Assembly (NCBI RefSeq): GCF_002909375.1
Contig: NZ_PPXD01000023.1
Span: 1-64,000, forward strand
DNA: 64,000 nucleotides
Direction: 5' to 3'
From: Cryobacterium zongtaii
Lineage (GTDB): Bacteria; Actinomycetota; Actinomycetes; Actinomycetales; Microbacteriaceae
The notes beneath the pieces are model-generated. The model was not told the DNA's origin. It did not search any database and saw nothing but the letters and a program-made list of their open reading frames with translations. A program made the translations under genes and the position numbers. This document shows, piece by piece, positions 16,963 to 25,500 of this stretch; the first letter of the stretch is position 1; each line of letters opens with the position of its first letter.

Positions 16963-19530
16963 TCAGTCCGCCGACACGGCCTGCAGCACGGGCAACCGCG
17001 CCGCGTGGATCGCCGGCCAGAGCGCGGCCAGCACGCCGACCAGGGCGGCAACCCCGAGCATCGACGCGAGCTGGCCCCAGGGGATGGCGAGCTCGGTGAG
17101 CCCGATCCCGGTGAACACCGCGGGCATCAGCGACGCAATGCCCACCCCGACGGCCATGCCCAGGACGGTGCCGAACAGGGCCGTGAGGATCGATTCGATG
17201 GTGATGATCCCGGCCAATTGCATCCGCCCCAGCCCCACCGCGCGCATGAGCCCGATCTCCCGGGTGCGCTCGATCACCGACAGCGCCAGGGTGTTCACGA
17301 TGCCGAGGATCGCGATGATGATCGACAGCGCCAGCATCGCGTAGAGGATGCCGAGGATCTGGTCGACCTGCCCGGCCAGCTGGCCGGCGAACTCCTCCTT
17401 GTCGAGCACCGAGAGTACGACGTAAGGCGCGGCCGCCCCGGTCAGGTCGTCGCGCACCTCCGCCGGCGTGGCGGACGCGGCCGAGGTGATCAGCAACGAA
17501 TCGATCGCGATCTGCGACGACGGCACGATGCGTTCGAAGGCGTCGTCGGGCATGATGATCGGGGCGCCGATCACGGCGGTGTCGACAATGGCGCCGATCG
17601 GAGCGGATGCCTCGCCGGCCGCCGTCGTGAAGGTCACGTCGTCGCCCACCGTCCACCCGCGGTCGTCGGCCACGCTGCGCTGAACGGCAAGCTGCCCCGC
17701 CGCGAAGCCCGCCAGCGTGCCCTCGACGGCGTCGAAGTCGAGGGTGTGCCCGAGCGCGGCGGGCGGCAGCGCCACCACGATGATGGACCGCTCGGCGACG
17801 GTGCCACCAGCTGCGGGGGCCAGCATCGCCGGGCCGTAGCGCAGCTCGTCGACGGAGTCCACTGTGTCCAGGGCGCGCAGGTCGGCCACCACACCCGTCG
17901 GCACCACCCCTGCGGCAGACTGCACCGAGAAGTCCGCGATCCAGCCGTCGTCCACGATCGCTCGGGTCGAGACCGTCGCCGACGCGGCGAGCACCGAGGC
18001 CGCGCCCACCAGGGCCATGCCGATCATGAGCGCCCCCGCGGTGTTCGCGGTGCGGCGCGGGTTGCGGATCACGTTGCCGCGGGCCAGCCGGCCCAGCGGT
18101 TTGACCGCCACGACGAAGACCGCGGCCATAGCGCTCAGCGAATACCGGGCGATCACCGGGGCCAGGACCAGCACCCCGACCACCACACCGGCGGCACCGA
18201 GGCCCAGCAGTGCCGGACCGTCGGGGTCGGGCCTGGACCAGGCGGCGACCAGTCCGGCCAGGCCGGCGACGGTGAGAACGGATCCGACGATGGACCGCAG
18301 CCGAAGCGACCTGGACCTGGCGCCGCCGGCCTCGCGCATGGCCTCCACCGGAGGGGTGAGCGCCGCCCGGCGGGCCGGCAGCGCCGCCGCCGCGATGCTC
18401 ACCAGGGTGCCCACCAGTAGCGAGATCACCACGGTGGCGGGGTCGAGCGGGATGCTGCCGGACAGGTTCATGCCGATCTGGGCGACCGCCATCCGCACGA
18501 GCGACACCAGGCCGAGGCCGGCGGCAATGCCGAGCGCGGAGCCGACCAGGCCCACCACCGCGGCCTGGATGAGGATGGAGGCGAACACCTGACCGGGCGA
18601 GGCGCCGACGGCGCGCAGGAGCGCGAACTCGCGCATCCGCTGCTGCACCGACATCGCGAAGGTATTGGAGATGATGAACGCGCCCACGAACAGGGAGATC
18701 CCGGCGAAAACCAGCATGAACGTCTGCACGAAGCCGAGCATGTCGTTGATGTCTGCCGTGGCCTCGGTGCGCATAGCGGTGCCGGTGACGGTCTCGACGC
18801 CGGCCGCATCGGCGGCGGCCAGGGCCGCGCCGACCCTCTCGACCAGGATCTGCTCGTCCACCCCGGTGTCCCCGTAGACGTCGACACTCGCCACCAGGCC
18901 TTCGGGCGCATAGGCGGCGTTGGAGGTGGCGACGTCGAGGAAGACGATGGTGGCGCCGGCCATCGGCGCCCCGAGCGACACCTCTCCCACGACCGACACG
19001 GCCTGGACCTCACCGGCGAGCACCACCGAGGTCTCATCGCCGACGGTCAGGCCCGACGACTCGAGGGTCGCCGATTCCAGCGCGATCTCCCCAGCGCCGA
19101 CGGGTGAACGCCCGGCGACGATGTCGAGGGTGTCGTCGTCGGGGTGGAGAGCCATCCCGAAGGTGGGGGCCTGCGAGCTCACCACGGCCGTGCCGTCCGC
19201 GCCGACGAGCACGATGGGCCCGGAGACCGCGGGCAGGGCGTGCCGCACACCGTCGACGGTGTTGAGGGTCCGGGCGAGATCGGCCGGGATGGCCTCGCGC
19301 ACGTCACCGGCCGAGCTGCCGGCCTGGGCGGCACTGGCGGCGGGCTCGCTGCCGCGCACGTAGACATCCGCTTGCATCGAGCTGGCCACGATGCCGGAGA
19401 AGGTGGAGCCCATCATGGTGCGAAGCGACAGGGTGCCCGCCACGAAGGCGACCCCGAGGGTCACCGCCAGCAGCGACAACAGAAAGCGCACCAGGTGGGC
19501 GCGGATGCCGCGCAACGCGACCCGGGTCAT
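16963..19530 (-). CDS. ABC transporter permease with two FtsX domains (MacB-like)
   Basis: An 855-residue membrane protein. An N-terminal helix (about 15-40) leads to a large extracellular MacB-PCD-like region, a first FtsX domain (about 270-400, three helices), a central helix pair, a second extracellular region and a second FtsX domain near the C-terminus. The motif LMRAVGLGRMQL and its N-terminal counterpart LLRAVGASPGQV are the coupling segments that contact the ATPase. The start overlaps the ATPase stop by ATGA. Such systems move lipoproteins, lipids or antimicrobial peptides, or act as mechanotransmitters; the substrate is unknown. Confidence 0.9.
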   Translation of the reverse strand: MTRVALRGIRAHLVRFLLSLLAVTLGVAFVAGTLSLRTMMGSTFSGIVASSMQADVYVRGSEPAASAAQAGSSAGDVREAIPADLARTLNTVDGVRHALPAVSGPIVLVGADGTAVVSSQAPTFGMALHPDDDTLDIVAGRSPVGAGEIALESATLESSGLTVGDETSVVLAGEVQAVSVVGEVSLGAPMAGATIVFLDVATSNAAYAPEGLVASVDVYGDTGVDEQILVERVGAALAAADAAGVETVTGTAMRTEATADINDMLGFVQTFMLVFAGISLFVGAFIISNTFAMSVQQRMREFALLRAVGASPGQVFASILIQAAVVGLVGSALGIAAGLGLVSLVRMAVAQIGMNLSGSIPLDPATVVISLLVGTLVSIAAAALPARRAALTPPVEAMREAGGARSRSLRLRSIVGSVLTVAGLAGLVAAWSRPDPDGPALLGLGAAGVVVGVLVLAPVIARYSLSAMAAVFVVAVKPLGRLARGNVIRNPRRTANTAGALMIGMALVGAASVLAASATVSTRAIVDDGWIADFSVQSAAGVVPTGVVADLRALDTVDSVDELRYGPAMLAPAAGGTVAERSIIVVALPPAALGHTLDFDAVEGTLAGFAAGQLAVQRSVADDRGWTVGDDVTFTTAAGEASAPIGAIVDTAVIGAPIIMPDDAFERIVPSSQIAIDSLLITSAASATPAEVRDDLTGAAAPYVVLSVLDKEEFAGQLAGQVDQILGILYAMLALSIIIAILGIVNTLALSVIERTREIGLMRAVGLGRMQLAGIITIESILTALFGTVLGMAVGVGIASLMPAVFTGIGLTELAIPWGQLASMLGVAALVGVLAALWPAIHAARLPVLQAVSAD

Positions 19531-20348
19531 CGCCGGGCGCCGTCGTGCTCGTGCTCGGTCTCGGTCTCGTCGCCCATCGACCGCATGACGTCGAGCACCG
19601 ACGCCTGGGTGGGGTCGGTGAGTTCCTGCACGAGTCGGCCGTCGGCGAGGAACAGGACCCGGTGGGCGTAGGCCGCCGCCCGGGCGTCGTGGGTCACCAT
19701 CACGACCGTCTGACCGAGGTCGTCGACCGACCCGCGCAGGAACCGCAACAGGTCACCGGCTGATTTCGAGTCGAGGTTGCCGGTGGGCTCGTCGGCGAAC
19801 ACCACGGCCGGCCGGGCCACCAGGGCTCGGGCGCAGGCCACCCGCTGCTGCTGGCCGCCGGAAAGTTCGCTGGGTCGGTGGTGCAGGCGGTCCTCGAGCC
19901 CGACCGCCGCGACGATCGCGGCGAAATGCGCCCGGTCCACCGGGCGCCGGGCGATGTCCAGCGGCAGGGTGATGTTCTCGGCGGCGGTGAGGGTGGGAAT
20001 CAGGTTGAACGACTGGAAGATAAAGCCGAGCCGGGTGCGGCGAAGCGCCGTCAGCTGCCGCTGCGACATGCGTCCCACGTTCATGTCGTCTACGATCACG
20101 GTGCCGGCGGTGACGGTGTCCAACCCCGCCATGCAGTGCATCAGCGACGACTTCCCCGACCCCGACGGGCCCATGATCGCGGTCAGTTCGCCCCGGGCGA
20201 AGTCCACGTCGATGCCGTCCAGGGCGCGCACCTCGGTCTCGCCGGTACCGTAGGTCTTGACCAGGCCCCTGGCGTACGCGATCACGGATGCCGGCGGTGC
20301 GGTGAGCGAGCGCGCCGGGTGGTTCGAGGTGAGCGTATGGGCGGTCAT
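19527..20348 (-). CDS. ABC transporter ATP-binding protein (LolD/MacB type)
   Basis: A 273-residue ATPase that powers the adjacent FtsX permease. Visible motifs are Walker [10 protein letters not shown], the Q-loop [16 protein letters not shown] typical of the MacB/LolD group, signature LSGGQQQR, Walker [13 protein letters not shown] and H-loop VTHDARAA. About 30 polar residues precede the domain. ATG 20348 has GAAGGA upstream; the longer frame to 20768 runs into pdxH and is not used. It overlaps the permease start by 4 bp. Confidence 0.93.
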   Translation of the reverse strand: MTAHTLTSNHPARSLTAPPASVIAYARGLVKTYGTGETEVRALDGIDVDFARGELTAIMGPSGSGKSSLMHCMAGLDTVTAGTVIVDDMNVGRMSQRQLTALRRTRLGFIFQSFNLIPTLTAAENITLPLDIARRPVDRAHFAAIVAAVGLEDRLHHRPSELSGGQQQRVACARALVARPAVVFADEPTGNLDSKSAGDLLRFLRGSVDDLGQTVVMVTHDARAAAYAHRVLFLADGRLVQELTDPTQASVLDVMRSMGDETETEHEHDGARR

Positions 20349-20476
20349 GTACGGTCCTTCACGGTCGGAGCGCGGGCGCGCTGGGGTCGATCCCCAGTGT
20401 TGCCCTCCGCACCGCGTGGCGGTATCGGGACAAACCCTGACTCGACCCTGAGCGGACCCTGAGCGCCGCCCGCGGG

Positions 20477-21016
20477 CTAGCCGGGAAGGTCGTAGCGGTG
20501 TCTGATGTGCCGGCGGTCGGCGCTGGCCTGCCAGAACTCGATCTCGGTGGGGCGCAGCGCGTAGAGCTGCCAGGCCGGGTTCGGTGCCGCATCGGCGGCC
20601 GGGCGTGCGGCCCAGTCCCGGGCGGATGCCTCGGCAGAGAGCTCGACGACCGGGCCGACCAGGCGCACCTGGCGGCCGAGCTGGGACCAGTAGAAGTTCA
20701 TCGCCGCCTGCGGGTTGGCCGCCAGCTCGCGGCCCTTGCGGGAGGTGCGTGCGGTGGCGAACTGCCATCCGTCGTCGTCGAGGTCTTTGAGGATGAGCAT
20801 CCGCGACGACGGCGCCCCGGCCCCGGAGCCGGCACTGGCCCCGACGGTGGCGAGGCTGAACGCGTGCGGCTGACGCACCCCGGCGGCGAGCGCCGCCTCG
20901 AACCAGCTGAGGAACAGCTCCACCGGGTCGGCCGGGGCGGTGGCCGGGTCGAATGCGGGCAGGTCGTCGGGGAAGTCGGGCAGGGCCCGCAGCCGCGCTC
21001 TCAAGGTGTCACTCAC
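20477..21016 (-). CDS. Short pyridoxamine 5'-phosphate oxidase-like protein
   Basis: An FMN split-barrel protein of the PdxH group, 179 residues from GTG 21016. The FMN-binding strands (SSRMLILKDLDDDGWQFATARTSRKG) and the end IEFWQASADRRHIRHRYDL resemble PdxH. The stretch between helix 4 and the last strands is about 30-40 residues shorter than in E. coli PdxH, so the usual substrate-binding segment is missing. It may be a B6 salvage enzyme or a related FMN oxidase. TAGGCT lies 7 nt before GTG 21016, favouring this start; ATG 21034 is the alternative. Confidence 0.72.
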   Translation of the reverse strand: MSDTLRARLRALPDFPDDLPAFDPATAPADPVELFLSWFEAALAAGVRQPHAFSLATVGASAGSGAGAPSSRMLILKDLDDDGWQFATARTSRKGRELAANPQAAMNFYWSQLGRQVRLVGPVVELSAEASARDWAARPAADAAPNPAWQLYALRPTEIEFWQASADRRHIRHRYDLPG

Positions 21017-21023
21017 GTTCGCG

Positions 21024-21029
21024 AGCCTA
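21024..21029 (-). promoter_or_regulatory. Putative -10 of the PdxH-like gene
   Basis: TAGGCT on the minus strand ends 7 nt before GTG 21016, suggesting a leaderless or nearly leaderless mRNA. Confidence 0.35.
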
Positions 21030-21040
21030 CCCATCCGCCC

Positions 21041-21105
21041 CTCGCGAACCGTGAGAAAAGCACCTGAAATCCGAGATTTCTGGGGCTTAACTCACAGTTC
21101 GCGAG
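21041..21105. repeat. 65-bp hairpin repeat element, copy 2
   Basis: Arms CTCGCGAACCGTGAG and CTCACAGTTCGCGAG enclose a second, imperfect stem and a short loop around CCGAG. It is homologous to the 16888-16948 element (shared GTGAG-AAGC...GAGATTT-TGGGGCTTA-CTCAC order). Its right part is translated as the end of nagA (last residues SRTVS and the stop). An extra half-arm, CTCACGTTCGCGAG, lies at 21012-21025 over the start of the PdxH-like gene. Confidence 0.75.
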
Positions 21106-22307
21106 ACCCAGGAGCCCTCGAGGAGGGTCGCGTGCACGTGCAGGTCGACATCGAGCAGCACCAGGTCGGCGCGCAGGCCCGGCACGATCCGGCCGCGGTC
21201 GGTGAGGGCGAGCAGGTCGGCGGGGTTCTGGGTGGCTGCCCGGATGGCGACCGGCAGCGGCACCCCGGCGGTGAGCACCGCGTACCGCACCGCGTGGCTG
21301 ATGGTGAGCACGCTGCCGGCGATGGTGCCGTCGACCAGCCGCGCCTCGCCGTTGACAACCCGAACATCCAGGGCCCCTAATTTGTAGTCGCCGTCCGCGG
21401 CGCCGGCCGCGGCCATCGCATCCGACACGAAAACCGTGCGGGCGGGACTCTCGGTGATCAGGCGCAGGACCGCCGGGTGCAGGTGCACCCCGTCGGCGAC
21501 CAGCTCGGCGAACACCGTCGGGTCCTCGAGCAGCGCCAGGGCGGCGCCCGGCTGGCGGTGGTGCAGCGGCCGCATGGCGTTGAAGACATGGGTGCCCGCG
21601 GTGGCCCCGGCCGCGATCGCCGCCTGCGCGAGGTCGTAGTCCGCGTCGGTATGGCCGATGGCGGCCACGGCGCCGTGCTGCACAATGCTCGCCACGGCGG
21701 CCAGCCCGCCCTCCAGTTCCGGGGCGATGGTGACCATACGCACCGCGCCGCCGCCGGCCCCCATCAGCCGCTCGACACCCGCCGGGTCCGGCAGCAGCAA
21801 CAGCTGCTCGGCATGCGCACCCCGGTGCGCGGGGCTCAACCAGGGGCCTTCCAGGTGGATGCCGGCCAGCAGGCCGTCGCGCACCAGCTCGGCGAGCGCT
21901 CGAACAAGGCGCTCCATCTCGTCGATGGGCGCGGTCACCAGGCTGGCCATCATGGTGGTGGTGCCGTGGTCCAGGTGGGTCCGCGTGATACGCCTGGCGA
22001 CGGCGTGAGTGTCCGCATCGTTGAAGCTGACCCCACCGCCACCGTGGTTGTGGGCGTCGATGAAGCCCGGCGCGAGCACCCCGGCCGGCAGTGAGACATC
22101 CGCGGGCCGGGGTGGTTCGCCGGCTCCGCAGTCGACGATCAGGCCGCCCCGCACCTCGACCCAGCCGGGTGAGTACTCCCGGTCGGGCAGGACCACTGTG
22201 CCGGCAGCGAGAAGCAGCGGCGTCTCGGTGCCCGGTCCGGCGTCGCCCGGCAGCGCGGGCGCGTGCCCGGGCTCTGCGGTGTCGGGTCGGGAAATGAGCG
22301 GTGTCAT
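21087..22307 (-). CDS. nagA: N-acetylglucosamine-6-phosphate deacetylase
   Basis: Hydrolyses GlcNAc-6-phosphate to glucosamine-6-phosphate and acetate. It is a 406-residue amidohydrolase with the metal motif FIDAHNHGGGG, the metal-binding HLEGPW, the GHTDAD block and the catalytic Asp in VSDAMAAAG. The first 25 residues are a low-complexity extension. ATG 22307 has TGGAGA upstream. The last five codons and the stop lie inside a hairpin repeat, so the natural C-terminus was probably replaced. It works with the PTS genes and nagB next door. Confidence 0.94.
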   Translation of the reverse strand: MTPLISRPDTAEPGHAPALPGDAGPGTETPLLLAAGTVVLPDREYSPGWVEVRGGLIVDCGAGEPPRPADVSLPAGVLAPGFIDAHNHGGGGVSFNDADTHAVARRITRTHLDHGTTTMMASLVTAPIDEMERLVRALAELVRDGLLAGIHLEGPWLSPAHRGAHAEQLLLLPDPAGVERLMGAGGGAVRMVTIAPELEGGLAAVASIVQHGAVAAIGHTDADYDLAQAAIAAGATAGTHVFNAMRPLHHRQPGAALALLEDPTVFAELVADGVHLHPAVLRLITESPARTVFVSDAMAAAGAADGDYKLGALDVRVVNGEARLVDGTIAGSVLTISHAVRYAVLTAGVPLPVAIRAATQNPADLLALTDRGRIVPGLRADLVLLDVDLHVHATLLEGSWVSRTVS

Positions 22308-22343
22308 GACGGGGTCTCCAGGGTTGTCGGTGGCGGCTGAGGG

Positions 22344-22817
22344 TCAGCCGCGGACGGTGAGGAAGGTGTCTCCGGCCTCGAGCTCCAGACCGGCTGCCAC
22401 GGCGTCGGCCAGGGTGATGTTCTCCGCCTGGCGCTCCAGGATGATCACCGGAACGATCGGGTCGCGGCCGCCGGCCACGATGGCGGGGACGTCATAGCTG
22501 ACGATCACGTCACCGGCGGTGACGGTGTCGCCCTGCTGGGCGCGCAGGGTGAACCCCGCGCCTTTCAGCTGCACGGTGTCGATACCGAGGTGCACGAGCA
22601 CCCCGACACCCTCCGGTGCCACGATCACAAAGGCGTGCGGGAACACCTTGAGCAGCTTGCCGCTGATCGGCGCGATAGCGTCGACGACCTCGCGGGGAGG
22701 GTCGATCGCCCCGCCGGGCCCGACGATCGCTTGGGCGAAGGTGGGGTCGGGTACCAGGCCGAGCTCCACGGCGCGGCCGGGAACGGGCGCGAGCACGGTC
22801 AGGGAGGCGACGCTCAC
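22344..22817 (-). CDS. PTS glucose-type EIIA component
   Basis: A 157-residue phosphocarrier of the Crr type. It takes phosphate from HPr on the His in VHLGIDTVQLKG and passes it to EIIB; PISGKLLKVFPHAF and the C-terminal DPIVPVIIL are the other family blocks. The GTG start overlaps the EIIB stop (GTGA), so IIB and IIA are translationally coupled. Context indicates service to the GlcNAc-type EIIC at 24163. The long linker usual in fused NagE proteins is absent. Confidence 0.92.
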   Translation of the reverse strand: MSVASLTVLAPVPGRAVELGLVPDPTFAQAIVGPGGAIDPPREVVDAIAPISGKLLKVFPHAFVIVAPEGVGVLVHLGIDTVQLKGAGFTLRAQQGDTVTAGDVIVSYDVPAIVAGGRDPIVPVIILERQAENITLADAVAAGLELEAGDTFLTVRG

Positions 22818-23047
22818 CTGAGGTCCTCGATGTCGTCGGCCAGGTTTTCGGCCTCGGGGCCGACGATGACCTGCACGATGGTTCCGGACCTGAACACGCC
22901 GTGCGCACCGGCGGCCTTGAGCGCGGGCTCGTTGACCAGCGTGGGGTCGGTCACTTCGGTGCGCAGCCGGGTGATGCACGCCTCGATGTCGACGACGTTG
23001 CCGGCGCCGCCGAGGCCGGCCAGGATCTGCTCTGCCTTGCTACTCAT
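22814..23047 (-). CDS. PTS glucose/GlcNAc-type EIIB component
   Basis: A 77-residue domain with the phosphorylated Cys in IEACITRLRTEV, typical of the glucose-family IIB. It is a stand-alone subunit rather than a domain of EIICB or NagE. It receives phosphate from the overlapping IIA and donates it to the sugar carried by EIIC. ATG 23047 is preceded by GAGGAGTA. It is divergent from the GntR regulator, so one regulatory region probably controls both arms of the locus. Confidence 0.92.
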   Translation of the reverse strand: MSSKAEQILAGLGGAGNVVDIEACITRLRTEVTDPTLVNEPALKAAGAHGVFRSGTIVQVIVGPEAENLADDIEDLR

Positions 23048-23137
23048 TAGTTACTCCTCGGAAATGTATACGGATCTGTGGGTTGGATCGGTCGACAAGA
23101 AGGCTCTCATCTACGAGACGCCTGTGCGGGCCGGCCC

Positions 23138-23167
23138 TTGACAAACAGACCGCCGCACCTCCATTAT
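23138..23167 (+). promoter_or_regulatory. Putative promoter of the GntR gene
   Basis: TTGACA (23138-23143) and CATTAT (23162-23167) with an 18-bp spacer. The predicted transcription start, around 23174, is just before the candidate operator. Confidence 0.5.
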
Positions 23168-23176
23168 CAAGTAATT

Positions 23177-23196
23177 GGACCGTACCAGTACGGACC
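23177..23196. promoter_or_regulatory. Candidate GntR (NagR/DasR-like) operator
   Basis: A near-perfect inverted repeat, GGACCGTAC-CA-GTACGGACC, with one mismatch between the arms. A related GTGGTCC half-site follows at 23209. It lies in the divergent region between the IIB and GntR genes, directly after the predicted promoter, which fits autoregulated repression. Confidence 0.5.
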
Positions 23197-23284
23197 ACAA
23201 AGCGGAAGTGGTCCGGTTGGTTGTCAGCTGGATCACAGAAAGCCCGCTCCCCGAAAACCAACGCCCTGGAAAGGTGATGAAGTC

Positions 23285-24028
23285 GTGACACACCTCGACG
23301 GCCCGGTCCTCGCTAACGGCGCCGTGCCCAAGCACGTGCAGTTGCGGGCCATCCTGCTCGAACGTGTCGAGACCACACTGGCACCCCATGCCGCGATCCC
23401 GCCCGAACGAAAGCTCATGACCAAATACGGCGTGAGCCGGTCAACGGTGCGGGAGGCGATCCGCCAACTGGTCGACGAGGGCGTGCTCTACCGCATCCAG
23501 GGAAAGGGCACCTTCGTCGCCGGCGAGCGCGTGCAGAGCGACCTGCACCTCGCCTCGTTCACCGAAGACATGCGTCGGCGCGGCCTGGTGCCCGCCACCG
23601 TCGTGATGGGGTCCAGGTTGATCGATGCACCCCTCGAGGTGCGTGCGGCGCTGGGCCTGAGGGCCGGCGCGCAGGTGCAGCAGGTCGAGCGTCTGCGGCT
23701 CGCCGGCGGCATCCCGATGGCCTTCGAACGCGGTTACTACCCGACCGGCCTGCTGCCCGACCTCGGGAGCCAGGACCTCACCCGTTCGCTCTACGCCACC
23801 TTCGCCACCGAGTACGGTCTGCGCATCGATCACGCCGAACAGACCGCGTGGGCCGAGACCGCGAATGCCGAACTCGCCGAACCACTCGGCATCGACGTGG
23901 GTGTTCCCCTTCTCGTCTTCCTCCGCACGTCATCGGCGGGGTCCACCCCCGTTGAACACGTCACCTCGTGGTATCGGGGCGACCGCTACCAGATCCACAT
24001 GACCCTCGACCTCAACCACGAACTGTAA
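23285..24028 (+). CDS. GntR-family regulator (HutC/NagR subgroup)
   Basis: A 247-residue regulator. Residues about 15-85 are the GntR winged helix (IPPERKLMTKYGVSRSTVREAIRQLVDEGVLYRIQGKGTFVA), and residues about 95-240 are a UTRA ligand domain that in this subgroup binds GlcN-6-P or GlcNAc-6-P. It is divergent from IIB-IIA-nagA and upstream of IIC-nagB, so it most likely represses the whole GlcNAc locus. The start is GTG 23285 with GGAAAGGTGATGAA upstream; no better start fits the domain. Confidence 0.9.
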   Translation: MTHLDGPVLANGAVPKHVQLRAILLERVETTLAPHAAIPPERKLMTKYGVSRSTVREAIRQLVDEGVLYRIQGKGTFVAGERVQSDLHLASFTEDMRRRGLVPATVVMGSRLIDAPLEVRAALGLRAGAQVQQVERLRLAGGIPMAFERGYYPTGLLPDLGSQDLTRSLYATFATEYGLRIDHAEQTAWAETANAELAEPLGIDVGVPLLVFLRTSSAGSTPVEHVTSWYRGDRYQIHMTLDLNHEL

Positions 24029-24162
24029 GTCAGCCTGCTCCGCCCCACCCGGGTGGCCTGCCGAGCTCATCGGCAGCGCCAGCATGCCTTCCCGCAGCCT
24101 CTGGCCGCACACCATTCACCAGTCCACAAGACACACCACGAGCACCAACACAGGAGGAATCC

Positions 24163-25404
24163 ATGTCCAGCACCACCGTAGATGCCGGAACGGGACGAAA
24201 AATCCCGGGCCTCGCCCAACTCCAGCGCATCGGCCGCAGCCTTATGCTGCCGATCGCCGCCCTGCCGGCCGCCGGTCTGCTCCTGCGCCTGGGTCAACCC
24301 GACCTGCTGGGCGCCATCCCGGGCTTCGAGACCGGCGCGGCGGTCATCGCCGCCGCCGGCGGCGCGCTGTTCGACAACCTCCCCCTGCTCTTCGCGGTGG
24401 GTGTGGCCATCGGCTTCGCCAAGAAGGCGGATGGCTCTACCGCCCTGGCTGCCGTCGTGGGCTACCTCGTGTTCAGCAACGTCGGCAAGGCGATGTCTCC
24501 GCTCGTGATGGGCCTGCCCGACAAGGGTGCCGACCAGGTTCTGGTGAACTACAACGTGCTTGCCGGCGTGCTCATGGGCGTCGTCTCCGCCGTGCTGTGG
24601 CAGAAATACCACCGCATCAAACTGCCCAGCTATCTGGCCTTCTTCGGCGGACGCCGGTTCGTGCCGATCGTCACCGCCGTTGCGGCCCTGGTGCTCGGTG
24701 TTCTGCTCAGCTTCCTTTACCCGGCGTTCAGCAGCGGCCTCACCTCGTTCGGCGCGTTCGTCAGCTCCAACGACATCTGGGGCGGGTTCCTCTATGGAAC
24801 AGCGAACCGCCTGCTCATCCCCGTCGGCCTGCACCACATCCTCAACTCGATGATGTGGTTCGTGATCGGCGACTACAACGGCGCCACCGGCGACCTGCAC
24901 CGCTTCTTCGCCGGCGACCCCACCGCGGGTTCGTTCATGACCGGGTTCTTCCCCATCATGATGTTCGCCCTCCCCGCCGGCGCCCTGGCCATCTGGCACG
25001 AAGCCAAGAAGTCGCAGAAGAAGATCGTCGGTGGCATCATGCTCACCGGCGCCCTCACGGCGATGCTCACCGGCGTCACCGAGCCGCTGGAATTCTCGTT
25101 CATGTTCGTCGCCTTCCCGCTCTACGTCATCCACGCTGTGCTCACCGGCACCTCTCACGCCCTGGTGAACTTCCTCGAGATCCGGGACGGCTTCAGCTTC
25201 AGTGCCGGCGCCTTCGACTACATCCTCAACTTCGGCCTCGCCGAGAAGCCGCTGCTGCTCATCCCCATCGGATTGGCTTACGCGGCGCTGTACTACTTCC
25301 TGTTCCGGTTCGTCATCCGCCGCTGGAACCTGAAGACGCCGGGCCGCGGCGACGACGTCGTGGAGGAGGCCGCCCCCGACTCCACCTCGAAGGCCGCGGT
25401 CTAG
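24163..25404 (+). CDS. PTS EIIC component, N-acetylglucosamine type
   Basis: The membrane channel of a split PTS, 413 residues with about ten helices. Glucose-family features are visible: LPIAALPAAGLLLRLG near the N-terminus, GLHHILNSMMWF, and the TGVTEPLEFSFMFVAFPLYVIH motif with the sugar-binding Glu. There are no IIA or IIB domains in this protein; they are the separate minus-strand genes. ATG 24163 has an excellent AGGAGG. GlcNAc specificity is inferred from nagA and nagB alongside. Confidence 0.92.
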   Translation: MSSTTVDAGTGRKIPGLAQLQRIGRSLMLPIAALPAAGLLLRLGQPDLLGAIPGFETGAAVIAAAGGALFDNLPLLFAVGVAIGFAKKADGSTALAAVVGYLVFSNVGKAMSPLVMGLPDKGADQVLVNYNVLAGVLMGVVSAVLWQKYHRIKLPSYLAFFGGRRFVPIVTAVAALVLGVLLSFLYPAFSSGLTSFGAFVSSNDIWGGFLYGTANRLLIPVGLHHILNSMMWFVIGDYNGATGDLHRFFAGDPTAGSFMTGFFPIMMFALPAGALAIWHEAKKSQKKIVGGIMLTGALTAMLTGVTEPLEFSFMFVAFPLYVIHAVLTGTSHALVNFLEIRDGFSFSAGAFDYILNFGLAEKPLLLIPIGLAYAALYYFLFRFVIRRWNLKTPGRGDDVVEEAAPDSTSKAAV

Positions 25405-25500
25405 CCTGACCGGCCGGTGTCTCGAGCCTCGCTCGCGGCACCGGTCGGCACCATCGTTTCTCGCACCATCCACCCTTCTCAATCGCATCTGGAGCATCCC

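Noticed and set aside
23272..23287. Three-codon upstream frame (ATG AAG TCG TGA) overlapping the GntR start
   Set aside because: It sits inside the ribosome-binding region of GTG 23285 and is too short to judge; chance is the simplest explanation.
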